Position numbers and translations under genes: made by a program
Source of the DNA: Candidatus Kapaibacterium sp.
GTDB taxonomy: Bacteria; Bacteroidota; Ignavibacteria; Kapaibacteriales; HRBIN21
Length of the DNA: 64,000 nucleotides
Assembly (NCBI GenBank): GCA_938084565.1
Contig: CALKEU010000008.1
Span: forward strand, 1-64,000
Direction: 5' to 3'
Shown: in pieces, positions 55,488 to 63,935 of the stretch
Layout: each line of letters starts with the position of its first letter
Position numbering within the stretch: position 1 is the stretch's first letter
The notes under the pieces: generated by a model
Database searches by the model: none
Seen by the model: the letters and a program-made list of their open reading frames with translations, nothing else
Told to the model about the DNA's origin: nothing

Positions 55488-56672
55488 TTGCAAAATTACG
55501 GAATCGGTCCGACATCACCGGAGGTCTCCCATTGGCTCTGCGCCGGACGCTTTCCGCCTCCTGCCGACGGACAGTCTTTGCTCACGCAGGAGCTCATTGA
55601 ACTTCTGAAACCGGAGTTTGCCTTCCTCTGCCTCAACGCCAGCGCACGCCCCCCCGAGGGGCGCATCTTTGCACCCGGACGGCTGCGCCTCGGCCGTCTT
55701 CGGGAGGTGGCAAGTTACCTCTACCGCCTGCGGTATACCGTGCGCCGCTATCCCTTCCCTATTCTGTATGCTCTTCTGTCCGGCACATGGCTCGGCCATC
55801 TGCGGGATTGCGCCGCCTTTGCTTGGGCACTCCCGCCGGAGCGCCCTTTGGTAGTGTGGACCCACAATGCGCTCTTCCAGCTCCAGCGCTCCCCTCTCTG
55901 GCGCCGTACACTGCGATGGCTGGCGCACCGAGCCCATACTATCGTCTTTGCCGGGCACCGTCTCTATGAACCCCTCCGAGAGCTCATCCCGGAAGAGCGC
56001 GTGGCGATCATCCCAAACTTTGTCCGCCGAGCCCTCCTGTGCGCGCCCGAAGAGGTGGAGCGGAAGCTTGCCCATATGGATACTCGCCCCCTGCTCCGGC
56101 TGCTCTTTGTCGGCCATATGCTGCCCGAGAAAGGCGGCTGGCACCTGCTCCGCGCTGCTGCTCTCCTCCACCGCGCCGGTGTTCCCTTTCACATAACGTA
56201 CGTCGGTGGGTGGGTGAGCCCACAGGATGCCTCCGCCTTCGCTGAAACGGTGGCAGAGCTCGGCCTTACACAGTGTATCACCCATCGTGGAAGCCTCAGC
56301 GATGCGGAAACACTACGCCAGCTCTACCTCTCTCACCATGTCGTGCTCCTCCCGACGACATACCCCATCGAAACTCAGCCAATGGCGATACTCGAAGCCC
56401 TCAACGCAGGCTGTGCGGTTATTACCACCCCGCATGCGACGTTGCCGGAGCTCGTGCACACTGGTCTGAACGGTTTTCTCGTCCCCCAAGATCCAGAGCA
56501 GATTGCTGCCGCGGTTGCCCGATACTGGCACGAACCAGGCCTCTGGAGGAATCATGCCCGTGCAGCACGCCAGCTCTTTGTGGAGCGCTTCCATCCATTT
56601 CACCTCCGCCGCCAATGGGTGGAGCTTCTCCGTCGTGTGGAGCACGCAGCTCAGGTATCGACACCCCTCTAG
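55488..56672 (+). CDS. Glycosyltransferase, family 4 type
   Basis: 394 aa if it starts at the TTG 55488, the first plausible codon before HWLCAGRFPPPADGQSLLTQEL. The only ATG near (55386) would run through a hairpin region encoding Gly/Lys-rich, unlikely sequence. GT-B C-terminal half: LLRLLFVGHMLPEKGGWHLLRAAALL, HITYVGGW, HRGSLSDAETLRQLYLSHHVVLLPTTYPIETQPMAILEALNAGCAVITT (E-x7-E-like region), GFLVPQDPEQIAAAV. Donor and acceptor unknown; it stands away from the main polysaccharide cluster. Confidence 0.78.
   Translation: MQNYGIGPTSPEVSHWLCAGRFPPPADGQSLLTQELIELLKPEFAFLCLNASARPPEGRIFAPGRLRLGRLREVASYLYRLRYTVRRYPFPILYALLSGTWLGHLRDCAAFAWALPPERPLVVWTHNALFQLQRSPLWRRTLRWLAHRAHTIVFAGHRLYEPLRELIPEERVAIIPNFVRRALLCAPEEVERKLAHMDTRPLLRLLFVGHMLPEKGGWHLLRAAALLHRAGVPFHITYVGGWVSPQDASAFAETVAELGLTQCITHRGSLSDAETLRQLYLSHHVVLLPTTYPIETQPMAILEALNAGCAVITTPHATLPELVHTGLNGFLVPQDPEQIAAAVARYWHEPGLWRNHARAARQLFVERFHPFHLRRQWVELLRRVEHAAQVSTPL
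55491..55498 (-). promoter_or_regulatory. Putative -7 box (TAATTTTG) for the candidate small RNA
   Basis: Minus-strand TAATTTTG, 50 nt upstream of the terminator stem. Such boxes also occur by chance, so the value lies in its combination with the terminator. Confidence 0.35.
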
Positions 56673-56688
56673 CATCCCTCCCATGCGC

Positions 56689-56696
56689 TAACTTTG
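56689..56696 (+). promoter_or_regulatory. Putative -7 box (TAACTTTG) for the lipoprotein gene
   Basis: TAACTTTG followed by C, 31 nt before the ATG at 56728. Confidence 0.55.
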
Positions 56697-56727
56697 CAGT
56701 GCAAGTCTTACAACTGCCCCACTGTCC

Positions 56728-57429
56728 ATGGTGCTGTATCTCGTGGCAGCCATTGCCCTTCTCTCAGGCTGCGGTACGAATCGGTTGAGCAAATACCCCA
56801 TCTTCAATTCCACCGCTCTCTACGAAACGCGAGTCTCACCGAAAGCTCTCGGTACGGATGTTTGGCTTGCCCCTCTGCCCTCGGATACAGCTCGTCCTGT
56901 GACTGTAGACTGGATTGTGGAGATTGTGCGCATCGGGGGAGAAATCCTCACCGAAGCAGAGGCTTCCCGCAAACTCCAGGAGGCATTGGTGCCGGAAGAG
57001 CTCGCTGCAGCAGCAGGACGTGGCTTCCAGCAGGCAGCCGAACGCTATCTGCGTCTTAGCCCCGTTCGTTCTCTCGAGCAAGAGCCCCCCTTCTTGGTCG
57101 AGACAACGCTGGAGGAGTACACCCTGGTCAGCTCTGCCTTTGGCCTCAGTGCTCGCGTGGCTGTGCGCTCTCGTATTCTGCATCGCTCGAGCGCCGAAGT
57201 GGTGTGGGAGCAGTCGAAAACAGCCACCATCCCGCTGCAACGCACAACGGCTGCAGGGCTCATACCTGGAGCCGCTACTGTAGCGAGCGTTCTGAACGCT
57301 GCACGCCTCCTGTCGCTTTCAACCGACGAAATCCGTCGTGTCCTGGAACACGCTGCCCAACGGGCAGGCGAAGAGCTCGGAGACCATCTGCGGAAAGATG
57401 TAGCCAAGCTGCCCCGCAGGGGTGCTTGA
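56728..57429 (+). CDS. Lipoprotein of unknown function
   Basis: 233 aa. Lipoprotein signal MVLYLVAAIALLSGC with lipobox LLSGC. The mature part has a mixed alpha/beta pattern with strands (FLVETTLEEYTLVSSAFGLSARVAVRSRIL) and a helical C-terminus (TDEIRRVLEHAAQRAGEEL). The strand-rich middle is reminiscent of ABC-transport auxiliary lipoproteins, but the similarity is too weak to assign. It stands alone and is convergent with rsmE. Confidence 0.65.
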   Translation: MVLYLVAAIALLSGCGTNRLSKYPIFNSTALYETRVSPKALGTDVWLAPLPSDTARPVTVDWIVEIVRIGGEILTEAEASRKLQEALVPEELAAAAGRGFQQAAERYLRLSPVRSLEQEPPFLVETTLEEYTLVSSAFGLSARVAVRSRILHRSSAEVVWEQSKTATIPLQRTTAAGLIPGAATVASVLNAARLLSLSTDEIRRVLEHAAQRAGEELGDHLRKDVAKLPRRGA

Positions 57430-57453
57430 ACGAGGTGTATCCGGCTATGGGTC

Positions 57454-58167
57454 CTACTGCGGCTGAAGGAGGGCTATCCCTACAAGCCCGAGGGTAAGAA
57501 TTGCTGCCGTTTCGCTACGCAAGCGTCGACTCCCGAGCGACCACAGGGTAGCACCATTTCTCTGCAGCAGCTGTACCTCCTGCGGGGACCAATCCCCCTC
57601 GGGCCCCACGAGCACAAGAGTCGGCACTGGCGGATGACTCCAGAGCGGTTCTCCTCCTTCCTGCGCCACCAATCGCCGAGGATAGCGGGGAAAGATGTCC
57701 TTACAACACTCCTGCACCGTCATCGGCCCATGGAGGAGAGGAAACCATGCCCGATGAGCCTGCTTGACGGCGGCACGTATTTTGGCTCGTAAGCGTTCGA
57801 GCCGCGGTACCACGGGCTGCGTGCGCTCGGTGCGCAAGAGAACGATCTCGCGCACCCCTAACTCAACGGCTTTTTCGACCGCAAATTCGAGCCGCTCCCG
57901 TTCTCGAACAACTCCGAGCGCAAGCGCTATCGGCACCGGAAGTTCCCCACTGGGTAGGGGGCCCAGAACTCGGAAGAGTGCCGCAGGCGGATGGGCCCGT
58001 ATCCTGCAGAGTTCCGCGACAACGAGGAGACCTTGCCCATTCGTCAACGCTACGGTCTCTCCTTGCCGGAGCCGGAGAGCTCGTACATGGCGGAGCTCCT
58101 CGAGGTCATCCACCTCAACGTAGTCCTGCCCCGATTTGAGCGCTGGGACGTACAGACACTCCATCAC
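57454..58167 (-). CDS. rsmE: 16S rRNA (uracil-1498-N3)-methyltransferase
   Basis: 237 aa. SPOUT-class methyltransferase that modifies U1498 of 16S rRNA using SAM. N-terminal PUA-like part (VRALRLRQGETVALTNGQGLLV); knot motifs KAVELGVREIVLLRTERTQP, LVLVGPEGDWSPQEVQLLQ and LGSRRLRSETAAILTLGLV. The start overlaps the pdxJ stop by 4 nt, so they are co-transcribed. Confidence 0.95.
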   Translation of the reverse strand: MMECLYVPALKSGQDYVEVDDLEELRHVRALRLRQGETVALTNGQGLLVVAELCRIRAHPPAALFRVLGPLPSGELPVPIALALGVVRERERLEFAVEKAVELGVREIVLLRTERTQPVVPRLERLRAKIRAAVKQAHRAWFPLLHGPMTVQECCKDIFPRYPRRLVAQEGGEPLWSHPPVPTLVLVGPEGDWSPQEVQLLQRNGATLWSLGSRRLRSETAAILTLGLVGIALLQPQ

Positions 58168-58907
58168 GAGAGAGCAAGTGGCGGCAGCAGACGCCCATAG
58201 CGGATGAGTTCTACCATCTGCCGCACAGCGCGCTCGAAACCGACGTAGACGGCCCGCGCCACGATGGCATGCCCAATACTGACGTCCTCAATTGCTTGAA
58301 TCCGGCAGATGGGCACGATGTTGTCATACGTCAAGCCATGGCCAGCGGCTACCCGCAGCCGCATCGTGCGAGCAAACTCCGCTGCATTGTGTAACCGCTG
58401 GAGCTCCTGACGAGCCGCTTCCGGTGATGTAGCATTGGCATAGTGGCCCGTGTGCAGCTCCACAATGTCAGCCCCAATATCGGCAGCTGCCTCAATCTGT
58501 TCAAGCACCGGCTCGACGAAGAGACTCACCCGAATGTCGGCCTCGTGCAACATCTCGACCACTGTCTGCAAGTAGTGACGCTGGTGCACTACGTTCAACC
58601 CCCCTTCGGTTGTCCGCTCCTGCCGCCGTTCGGGAACCAGCGTGACAATATCGGGAAGCACCTCCCGCGCAATGGCTACCATCTCTTCCGTCGGAGCCAT
58701 TTCGAGGTTGAGGCGCGTCTTGACCACCTCCCGCAGCAGACGCACATCCCGATCGTTAATGTGCCGCCGATCCTCTCGCAGATGGCAGACAACGCCTGTC
58801 GCACCGGCCAGTTCTGCTACCATTGCCGCAAAGACTGGATCGGGTTGCGTTCCGCCGCGGGCTTCCCGCACCGTTGCAACATGGTCTACATTGACGCTGA
58901 GTTCCAT
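58164..58907 (-). CDS. pdxJ: Pyridoxine 5'-phosphate synthase
   Basis: 247 aa from the ATG at 58905-58907. It condenses 1-deoxy-D-xylulose-5-phosphate with 3-amino-2-oxopropyl phosphate, the last ring-forming step of the DXP-dependent vitamin B6 route. Motifs: LSVNVDHVATVREARGGTQPDP, VCHLREDRRHINDRDV, LNLEMAPTEEMVAIA, VTLVPERRQERTTEGGLNV, SLFVEPVLEQIEAAADIGADIVELHTGHYAN and VAAGHGLTYDNI. Its start overlaps the end of the APC permease gene by 22 nt. Confidence 0.97.
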   Translation of the reverse strand: MELSVNVDHVATVREARGGTQPDPVFAAMVAELAGATGVVCHLREDRRHINDRDVRLLREVVKTRLNLEMAPTEEMVAIAREVLPDIVTLVPERRQERTTEGGLNVVHQRHYLQTVVEMLHEADIRVSLFVEPVLEQIEAAADIGADIVELHTGHYANATSPEAARQELQRLHNAAEFARTMRLRVAAGHGLTYDNIVPICRIQAIEDVSIGHAIVARAVYVGFERAVRQMVELIRYGRLLPPLALS

Positions 58908-60364
58908 GGCTTGTCCCCTCTTGGTTGACGCCGTTGCCACCACTGCCAGAAGATGTAGATGGGAAGTCCCATGGCGACAATGAGCAAACCTGCCACAGTA
59001 TAGCGTGGCTTGACCACAAGCAAATCGATCGCAATGGCCAGCGCTGCAACAATATAGAGGGCCGGCACTACTGGGTATCCTGGCGCACGGTATGGGCGCT
59101 CGGCTTCAGGCATTGTGCGCCGCAACACGAAGATCCCGCCGATCGTGACAGCGTAGAACAGCAGAACGGCAAAGACAATATAGTCGAGCAGATCGCTATA
59201 CCGGCCCGACAGGCACAGCAGACTGGCCCATACTGCCTGCAATACGAGTGCAACCCCGGGCACAGCGTGCCGGTTGAGCTGCCCAGCTGCACGGAAGAAG
59301 AGTCCATCGCGAGCCATTGCATAGTACACTCTGGCCCCTGCCAAAATCAACCCATTGTTGCAGCCAAAGGTGGAAATCATGATGAGCACGGCCATCAGCA
59401 CAGCACCCCATGGGCCAAAGATTGCCTCCGCAACAGCGGCTCCCACACGGTCGTGGAGAGCAAACTGCAGCCCACGCTCCCATGCCGTCGCTCCCTCTGG
59501 ATTGCCCCGGAGGGGGAGAACCGCCAAATAGGCCACATTTGCCAGTAAATAGAGCACTGTCACGATGAGCACCCCGAGGGCCATACTCCGCGGAATAGTG
59601 CGCCGTGGCTCGACAACCTCAGCCGCCGCAAAGGTCACATTGTTCCAAGCATCGGAGGCAAACAGCGAACCTACCATCGCCGCACCCATAGCCGATAGCA
59701 ACCCTACACCCGCTAGCGGTTCTACCCCGCTCTCATGCACTCGCTGAGCTTCCCATAATATTGCCCAATTCTGCGCGACACTCTCTGCATTCAGGCCAAT
59801 GGTCAACCCCACCACGATGATTCCGAAGAGAGCCGCTGTCTTCGTCACCGTAAAGACATCTTGCACGAGCTTTCCCAACCGAACCCCACGGAGATTGAGC
59901 AACGTTAACACCACGATACTCGCTATCGCCAAGAGCTGTCCTGCATTGACCGATAGCCCGCCGAAGCGCATGAGCACATTGCTCTCGGCAAACCACGGGA
60001 CCAGGACTGCAGTAAACTTAGCAAACGCCACCGCAACGGCAGCAATAGAGCCTGTCTGTACGACCGCAAAGAGCGTCCACCCGTAGAGAAAGCCCACCAC
60101 GGGGGAGTAGGCTCGCTGCAAGTACACATACTGCCCTCCGGCATATGGGAAGAGCGCTGCAAGCTCGCCGTAGCTTAGGGCAGCAATCAGCGTCAAGATA
60201 CCCGTTAATCCCCACACCAGTAGCATATAGCCCGGTGCTCCAACCGTACGAGCAATGTCAGCGCTGACAATGAAGATGCCGGAGCCAATCATTGAACCGA
60301 CAACGAGCATGGTAGCATCGAAGAGGCGCAGTTCCCGCCGGAATTCCTTGTGCTCTCGATTCAT
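58886..60364 (-). CDS. APC-family amino acid permease
   Basis: 492 aa from the ATG at 60362-60364, about 12 membrane helices. The first helix contains LFDATMLVVGSMIGSGIFIVSADIAR (GSGIF substrate-binding motif of APC/LAT transporters); LIAALSYGELAALFPYAGGQYVYLQRAYSP and FAAAEVVEPRRTIPRSMALG are also typical. It probably imports or exchanges amino acids; the substrate cannot be read from sequence. The C-terminal tail is basic (WQRRQPRGDKPWNS). First gene of the permease-pdxJ-rsmE unit. Confidence 0.9.
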   Translation of the reverse strand: MNREHKEFRRELRLFDATMLVVGSMIGSGIFIVSADIARTVGAPGYMLLVWGLTGILTLIAALSYGELAALFPYAGGQYVYLQRAYSPVVGFLYGWTLFAVVQTGSIAAVAVAFAKFTAVLVPWFAESNVLMRFGGLSVNAGQLLAIASIVVLTLLNLRGVRLGKLVQDVFTVTKTAALFGIIVVGLTIGLNAESVAQNWAILWEAQRVHESGVEPLAGVGLLSAMGAAMVGSLFASDAWNNVTFAAAEVVEPRRTIPRSMALGVLIVTVLYLLANVAYLAVLPLRGNPEGATAWERGLQFALHDRVGAAVAEAIFGPWGAVLMAVLIMISTFGCNNGLILAGARVYYAMARDGLFFRAAGQLNRHAVPGVALVLQAVWASLLCLSGRYSDLLDYIVFAVLLFYAVTIGGIFVLRRTMPEAERPYRAPGYPVVPALYIVAALAIAIDLLVVKPRYTVAGLLIVAMGLPIYIFWQWWQRRQPRGDKPWNSASM

Positions 60365-60460
60365 CTTGACTTCCCACAGACACACCGACAGCGGGCACAG
60401 AGACGCCACCACCTGCCCTACCATTGCACCGGCCGGGCTCCTCAAGCGCCTGCTTTCTCC

Positions 60461-60468
60461 TAGTTTTG
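60461..60468 (+). promoter_or_regulatory. Putative -7 box (TAGTTTTG) for holB
   Basis: TAGTTTTG followed by C, 27 nt before the ATG at 60496. It supports that start over an in-frame codon at 60424. Confidence 0.6.
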
Positions 60469-60495
60469 CACTCCCAAGGTTCCTCCCATATCCCC

Positions 60496-61677
60496 ATGGC
60501 CTGGAGTTCCATCATCGGACAGGAAGCCATCAAGCGATTCTTCCAACAGGCGGTCCGGCAGCAGCGTATTAGCCCCGCCTACTGCCTCTGGGGCCCCGAG
60601 GGAGTGGGAAAGGATGCTCTCGCTCTTGAATTTGCAAAACTTCTCAACTGTCGTGCCCCGCGCCATACTGATGGCGGCCTCGAAGCCTGTGACACCTGCC
60701 CCGACTGTCGCCAAGCCTCCCGGCTCGAACACCCCGCCATACGCTTCGTCTTTGCCCTCCCACCGCCGAAGAGCAGGACCGAGGGCCCTCCGCTCCTCGG
60801 GCTGAGCGACGACCAGATCGGCATTCTCCGCGAAGAGCTCCGCCGCAAAGCGGACAATCCGTACTACAACATCAGGCTTCCTAACGCACTCCAGATCTCT
60901 ATCGGCCTCATCCGCGATATCCAACGCACCCTGGCAATGGCTCCGCCAGCCCACGGACGCCGCGTCATTATCCTCAGCGAAGCTGACCGCATGACCGCCG
61001 AGGCAGCCAATGCATGCCTCAAAACCCTGGAAGAACCCCAGGATGATGTGGTCTTCATCCTCACTAGCTCCCGCCGCGACTTGCTGCCCTCGACCATCCT
61101 GTCACGGTGCTATCAGCTCTACTGCCCTCCGTTACCTGACGAAGTACTCATTCCAGCCCTGTGCGAGCGCCACGGCATTACGGAAGCAGAAGCCCGTATC
61201 ATTGCTGCGCTGGCACATGGCAGTTACGCCCAAGCGCTCCTCGCACTCGAGACAGAACTTCCCAGCCTCCGCCAGCATGCACTAGATCTGCTACGGGTTG
61301 CCCTCAAACCCCGCCGTTTCCGTCAAGAATTGCTCCACCGCATCGAGGAATTGGCCGGGACAGAGGACCGAACTCGAGTCGAACAATTGCTGAAGCTCCT
61401 CCTCCTGTGGCTGCGCGACGCCTTCGTCCTTCAACATACCGGCAGTACAAACTCCCTTGCCAACGTAGATCACACCGAAACTCTCCGACGCTTCCTCCAA
61501 CGCTTTCCCCAAGCTGATCTTCCAGCTATGATGGCTGCCGTGGATACAGCTCTGTCCCTCCTTCCCCGCTATGTCAATGCTCCCCTCCTTCTGCTGACAA
61601 CACTCCTGCAATGCCGTAGTGCAGCAAACCCGTCTCTCCATCACGGAGCCCCATATGCCCTTCCTGCCACTCTATAA
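60496..61677 (+). CDS. holB: DNA polymerase III delta' subunit-like clamp-loader protein
   Basis: 393 aa from the ATG at 60496. AAA+ clamp-loader: WSSIIGQEAIKRFFQQAV, P-loop-like WGPEGVGKDALALEFAK, zinc-binding cluster LNCRAPRH...ACDTCPDCRQ, VIILSEADRMTAEAANACLKTLEEP (Walker B and sensor region), ILTSSRRDLLPSTILSRCYQLY (SRC motif). It helps open and load the sliding clamp at replication forks. The P-loop GKD replaces GKT/S, common in delta' of this group, so nucleotide hydrolysis is doubtful. The 3' end overlaps ricT by 23 nt. Confidence 0.9.
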   Translation: MAWSSIIGQEAIKRFFQQAVRQQRISPAYCLWGPEGVGKDALALEFAKLLNCRAPRHTDGGLEACDTCPDCRQASRLEHPAIRFVFALPPPKSRTEGPPLLGLSDDQIGILREELRRKADNPYYNIRLPNALQISIGLIRDIQRTLAMAPPAHGRRVIILSEADRMTAEAANACLKTLEEPQDDVVFILTSSRRDLLPSTILSRCYQLYCPPLPDEVLIPALCERHGITEAEARIIAALAHGSYAQALLALETELPSLRQHALDLLRVALKPRRFRQELLHRIEELAGTEDRTRVEQLLKLLLLWLRDAFVLQHTGSTNSLANVDHTETLRRFLQRFPQADLPAMMAAVDTALSLLPRYVNAPLLLLTTLLQCRSAANPSLHHGAPYALPATL

Positions 61678-62734
61678 CGTGAGCATTCCGCCAGCCGAGA
61701 CTCCGAGCGCTGCTGATTCCATTGCGCCTACACTCTTCCACTCTCGGGAAGCCTGCACGGCCTGTACTGCACAGCAGCCTGACCTCCCAGATACCGATAC
61801 CGCTGCCCAGCCCTCCCCCCTTGTGGAGGTAGAGTTCAAAGGACATCGAAAGGCTCTCTTCTCAAATCCACATCAGCTGCCCCTGCAGCGCGGAGAGCTA
61901 GTCCTAGTCTCTGTGCCCTCTGGCATTGATGCCGGGCACGTCAGTGCTCTCGGCCAGATCGCCCAGCGCAAACAGCAACTCTTCTACAACGGCGCTGAAC
62001 CCGATCAGAGAATCCTCCGGAAAGCAACCCCGGCAGACCGAGAGCGCTACCTCAGCAACCGCCACGAAGAACCCAACGTCCTCCGCCTGGCCCGCCAGCT
62101 TGCTACGACCGTACCAGGCCTTGACGGTATGAAGCTCACCGACGCTGAATGGCAGTGGGATCGACGCCGCCTGTTCCTCTACTTTACCGCCCCCAACCGA
62201 GTTGACTTCCGGCAGTACCTGCGCCTTTTGAACCAGCACTTCCGCACGCGCATTGAGCTGCGTCAAATTCAAGCCCGTGATGAAGCCCGTCGGCTCGGAG
62301 GCCTTGGTCCCTGCGGGCGCGAACTTTGCTGCTCTACCTTTCTGCGCACCTGCCAACCGGTCTCTCTCAGCGCCGCCCGCATACAACAGCTACAGTTCAA
62401 CCTCATGCGCCTCAGCGGCCTCTGTGGTCGCCTCAAATGCTGCCTCCTCTATGAACTCGAGTTCTACCGCGATGCCCTCCGCCATTATCCCCCTCTCAAT
62501 GCGCTCGTGCACACTGAGCAGGGGCCAGCCAAGATCGTTAAGCTCGATATCCTCCGGGAACTCCTCTACCTCCAACTCCTTGAAACAGGCCTCCCCTTAA
62601 CCCTTACGCTGGCTGAGATCTCTCAGCTGCGCGAACACGGACGCATCGAGCTTCCTGCAACTACCGAGCTTGCAGAACCGACATTGGGAACAGCCGAAGA
62701 TGAAACTCCCCCGCCAGAGGAGGAACTCTCATGA
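61655..62734 (+). CDS. ricT: PSP1-domain regulatory iron-sulfur protein (RicT/YaaT type)
   Basis: 359 aa from the ATG at 61655. PSP1 domain with the family's Cys cluster: GGLGPCGRELCCSTFL and LSGLCGRLKCCLLYELEFY, plus FLYFTAPNRVDFRQYLRLL. In Bacillus RicT (YaaT) forms a complex with RicA/RicF, binds [4Fe-4S] and affects RNase Y-dependent RNA processing; in Bacteroidota it often follows holB, as here. An N-terminal ~50-residue low-complexity extension (Pro/Ala/Thr-rich) precedes the domain. It overlaps the next gene by 4 nt. Confidence 0.93.
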   Translation: MPFLPLYNVSIPPAETPSAADSIAPTLFHSREACTACTAQQPDLPDTDTAAQPSPLVEVEFKGHRKALFSNPHQLPLQRGELVLVSVPSGIDAGHVSALGQIAQRKQQLFYNGAEPDQRILRKATPADRERYLSNRHEEPNVLRLARQLATTVPGLDGMKLTDAEWQWDRRRLFLYFTAPNRVDFRQYLRLLNQHFRTRIELRQIQARDEARRLGGLGPCGRELCCSTFLRTCQPVSLSAARIQQLQFNLMRLSGLCGRLKCCLLYELEFYRDALRHYPPLNALVHTEQGPAKIVKLDILRELLYLQLLETGLPLTLTLAEISQLREHGRIELPATTELAEPTLGTAEDETPPPEEELS

Positions 62735-63771
62735 GATGGGTCTTGCTGTCCTTGCTCCTCTGCTATATCGGATACGCACAAGAGCCTCTCCACGACCCTC
62801 GAGAGCGTCATCTCCGGAATATCCGCCAGCTCACTTTCGGGGGAAAAAATGCCGAAGCATACTTCTCTTTTGCCGAAGACATGATCTGCTTCCAAGCCAG
62901 CTCTCTGTCGGATCCGTGCGACCAAATCTTCATCATGGACACCGCTGGACAAGGCCTCAAGCGCATCTCACCCGGACTCGGGCGCACCACCTGTGCATAC
63001 TTCCTCCCCGACGGGCGTCTTCTCTATGCAACAACGCATCTCAACGATACCACATGTCCTCCGCCTCCTGATCGCCGCCAGGGCTACGTATGGCCCATTT
63101 ACGCCACCTACGACATCGTGATTGTAGATACCTCCACAGGCGCCATCCTCCACCGCCTGACTACTACCGAGGGCTATGATGCTGAGGCAACGGTATCTCC
63201 TCGAGGCGACCGCATCGTGTTCACCTCCGCCCGTGATGGCGATTTAGAGCTCTACTCCTGCCGCCTCGATGGCACAGACCTCCGCCGCCTTACCTTTACG
63301 CCTGGATACGATGGTGGTGCCTTCTTCAGCTTCGACGGTACGAAGATCGTCTATCGTGCCTACCACCCGACAGGTCCTGATCTGGAAGACTACCAACGCC
63401 TTCTCCGCCAACAACTCGTCCGCCCAAGCCGCACGGAGATCTTCGTCATGAATGCTGATGGCTCCTCCATCCGCCAAATAACGCACAACGGTGCTGCAAA
63501 CTTCGCCCCCTTCTTCCATCCCGACGGGAAGCGCATCATCTTCAGTTCGAATATGCATGACCCATCTGGACGCACCTTTAGCCTCTATCTCGTCAACGAA
63601 GACGGTACTGGCCTCACACGCATCACTTACGGTGCTACCTTCGACGGCTTCCCAATGTTTAATCGCGACGGGACAAAGCTCATCTTCTGCTCCACGCGCA
63701 ATGCTCGCCACCCCGGGGAGATAAACATCTTCATCGCCGACTGGGTAGATGACCCTGAGAGTACCCCCTAA
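62731..63771 (+). CDS. Secreted TolB-like beta-propeller protein
   Basis: 346 aa. Signal peptide MRWVLLSLLLCYIGYAQ. Propeller blades of WD40-like/TolB type: IRQLTFGGKNAEAYFSF, YFLPDGRLLYATTHL, TVSPRGDRIVFTSARDGDLELYSC, FFSFDGTKIVYRAY, FFHPDGKRIIFSSNM, and MFNRDGTKLIFCSTRN. Single-domain envelope propellers of this kind are common in the group; ligand unknown. No catalytic domain. Last gene of the holB-ricT unit (ATGA overlap). Confidence 0.85.
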   Translation: MRWVLLSLLLCYIGYAQEPLHDPRERHLRNIRQLTFGGKNAEAYFSFAEDMICFQASSLSDPCDQIFIMDTAGQGLKRISPGLGRTTCAYFLPDGRLLYATTHLNDTTCPPPPDRRQGYVWPIYATYDIVIVDTSTGAILHRLTTTEGYDAEATVSPRGDRIVFTSARDGDLELYSCRLDGTDLRRLTFTPGYDGGAFFSFDGTKIVYRAYHPTGPDLEDYQRLLRQQLVRPSRTEIFVMNADGSSIRQITHNGAANFAPFFHPDGKRIIFSSNMHDPSGRTFSLYLVNEDGTGLTRITYGATFDGFPMFNRDGTKLIFCSTRNARHPGEINIFIADWVDDPESTP

Positions 63772-63935
63772 CGCAGAGCCTTCCGCTGCTGAACTCCCCC
63801 CTGACCTTTGACCGCATCGGGAGACTCTCTTCCGAATCCCCTCAAGTGTAGCTTCCCGTTGCAAGGCTAATCCGTATATTTGCATCGGAGTCCTATGTAT
63901 AGTGCTCGAAGTTCCACAAACAATGAGGTACTCCC
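63772..63935. other. Intergenic region with promoter box
   Basis: 164 bases between the TolB-like gene and the gene entering at the right edge. It contains TATATTTG at 63875-63882. No clear terminator hairpin was seen. Confidence 0.5.
63875..63882 (+). promoter_or_regulatory. Putative -7 box (TATATTTG) for the right-edge gene
   Basis: TATATTTG followed by C, 53 nt before the ATG at 63936. Confidence 0.55.
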
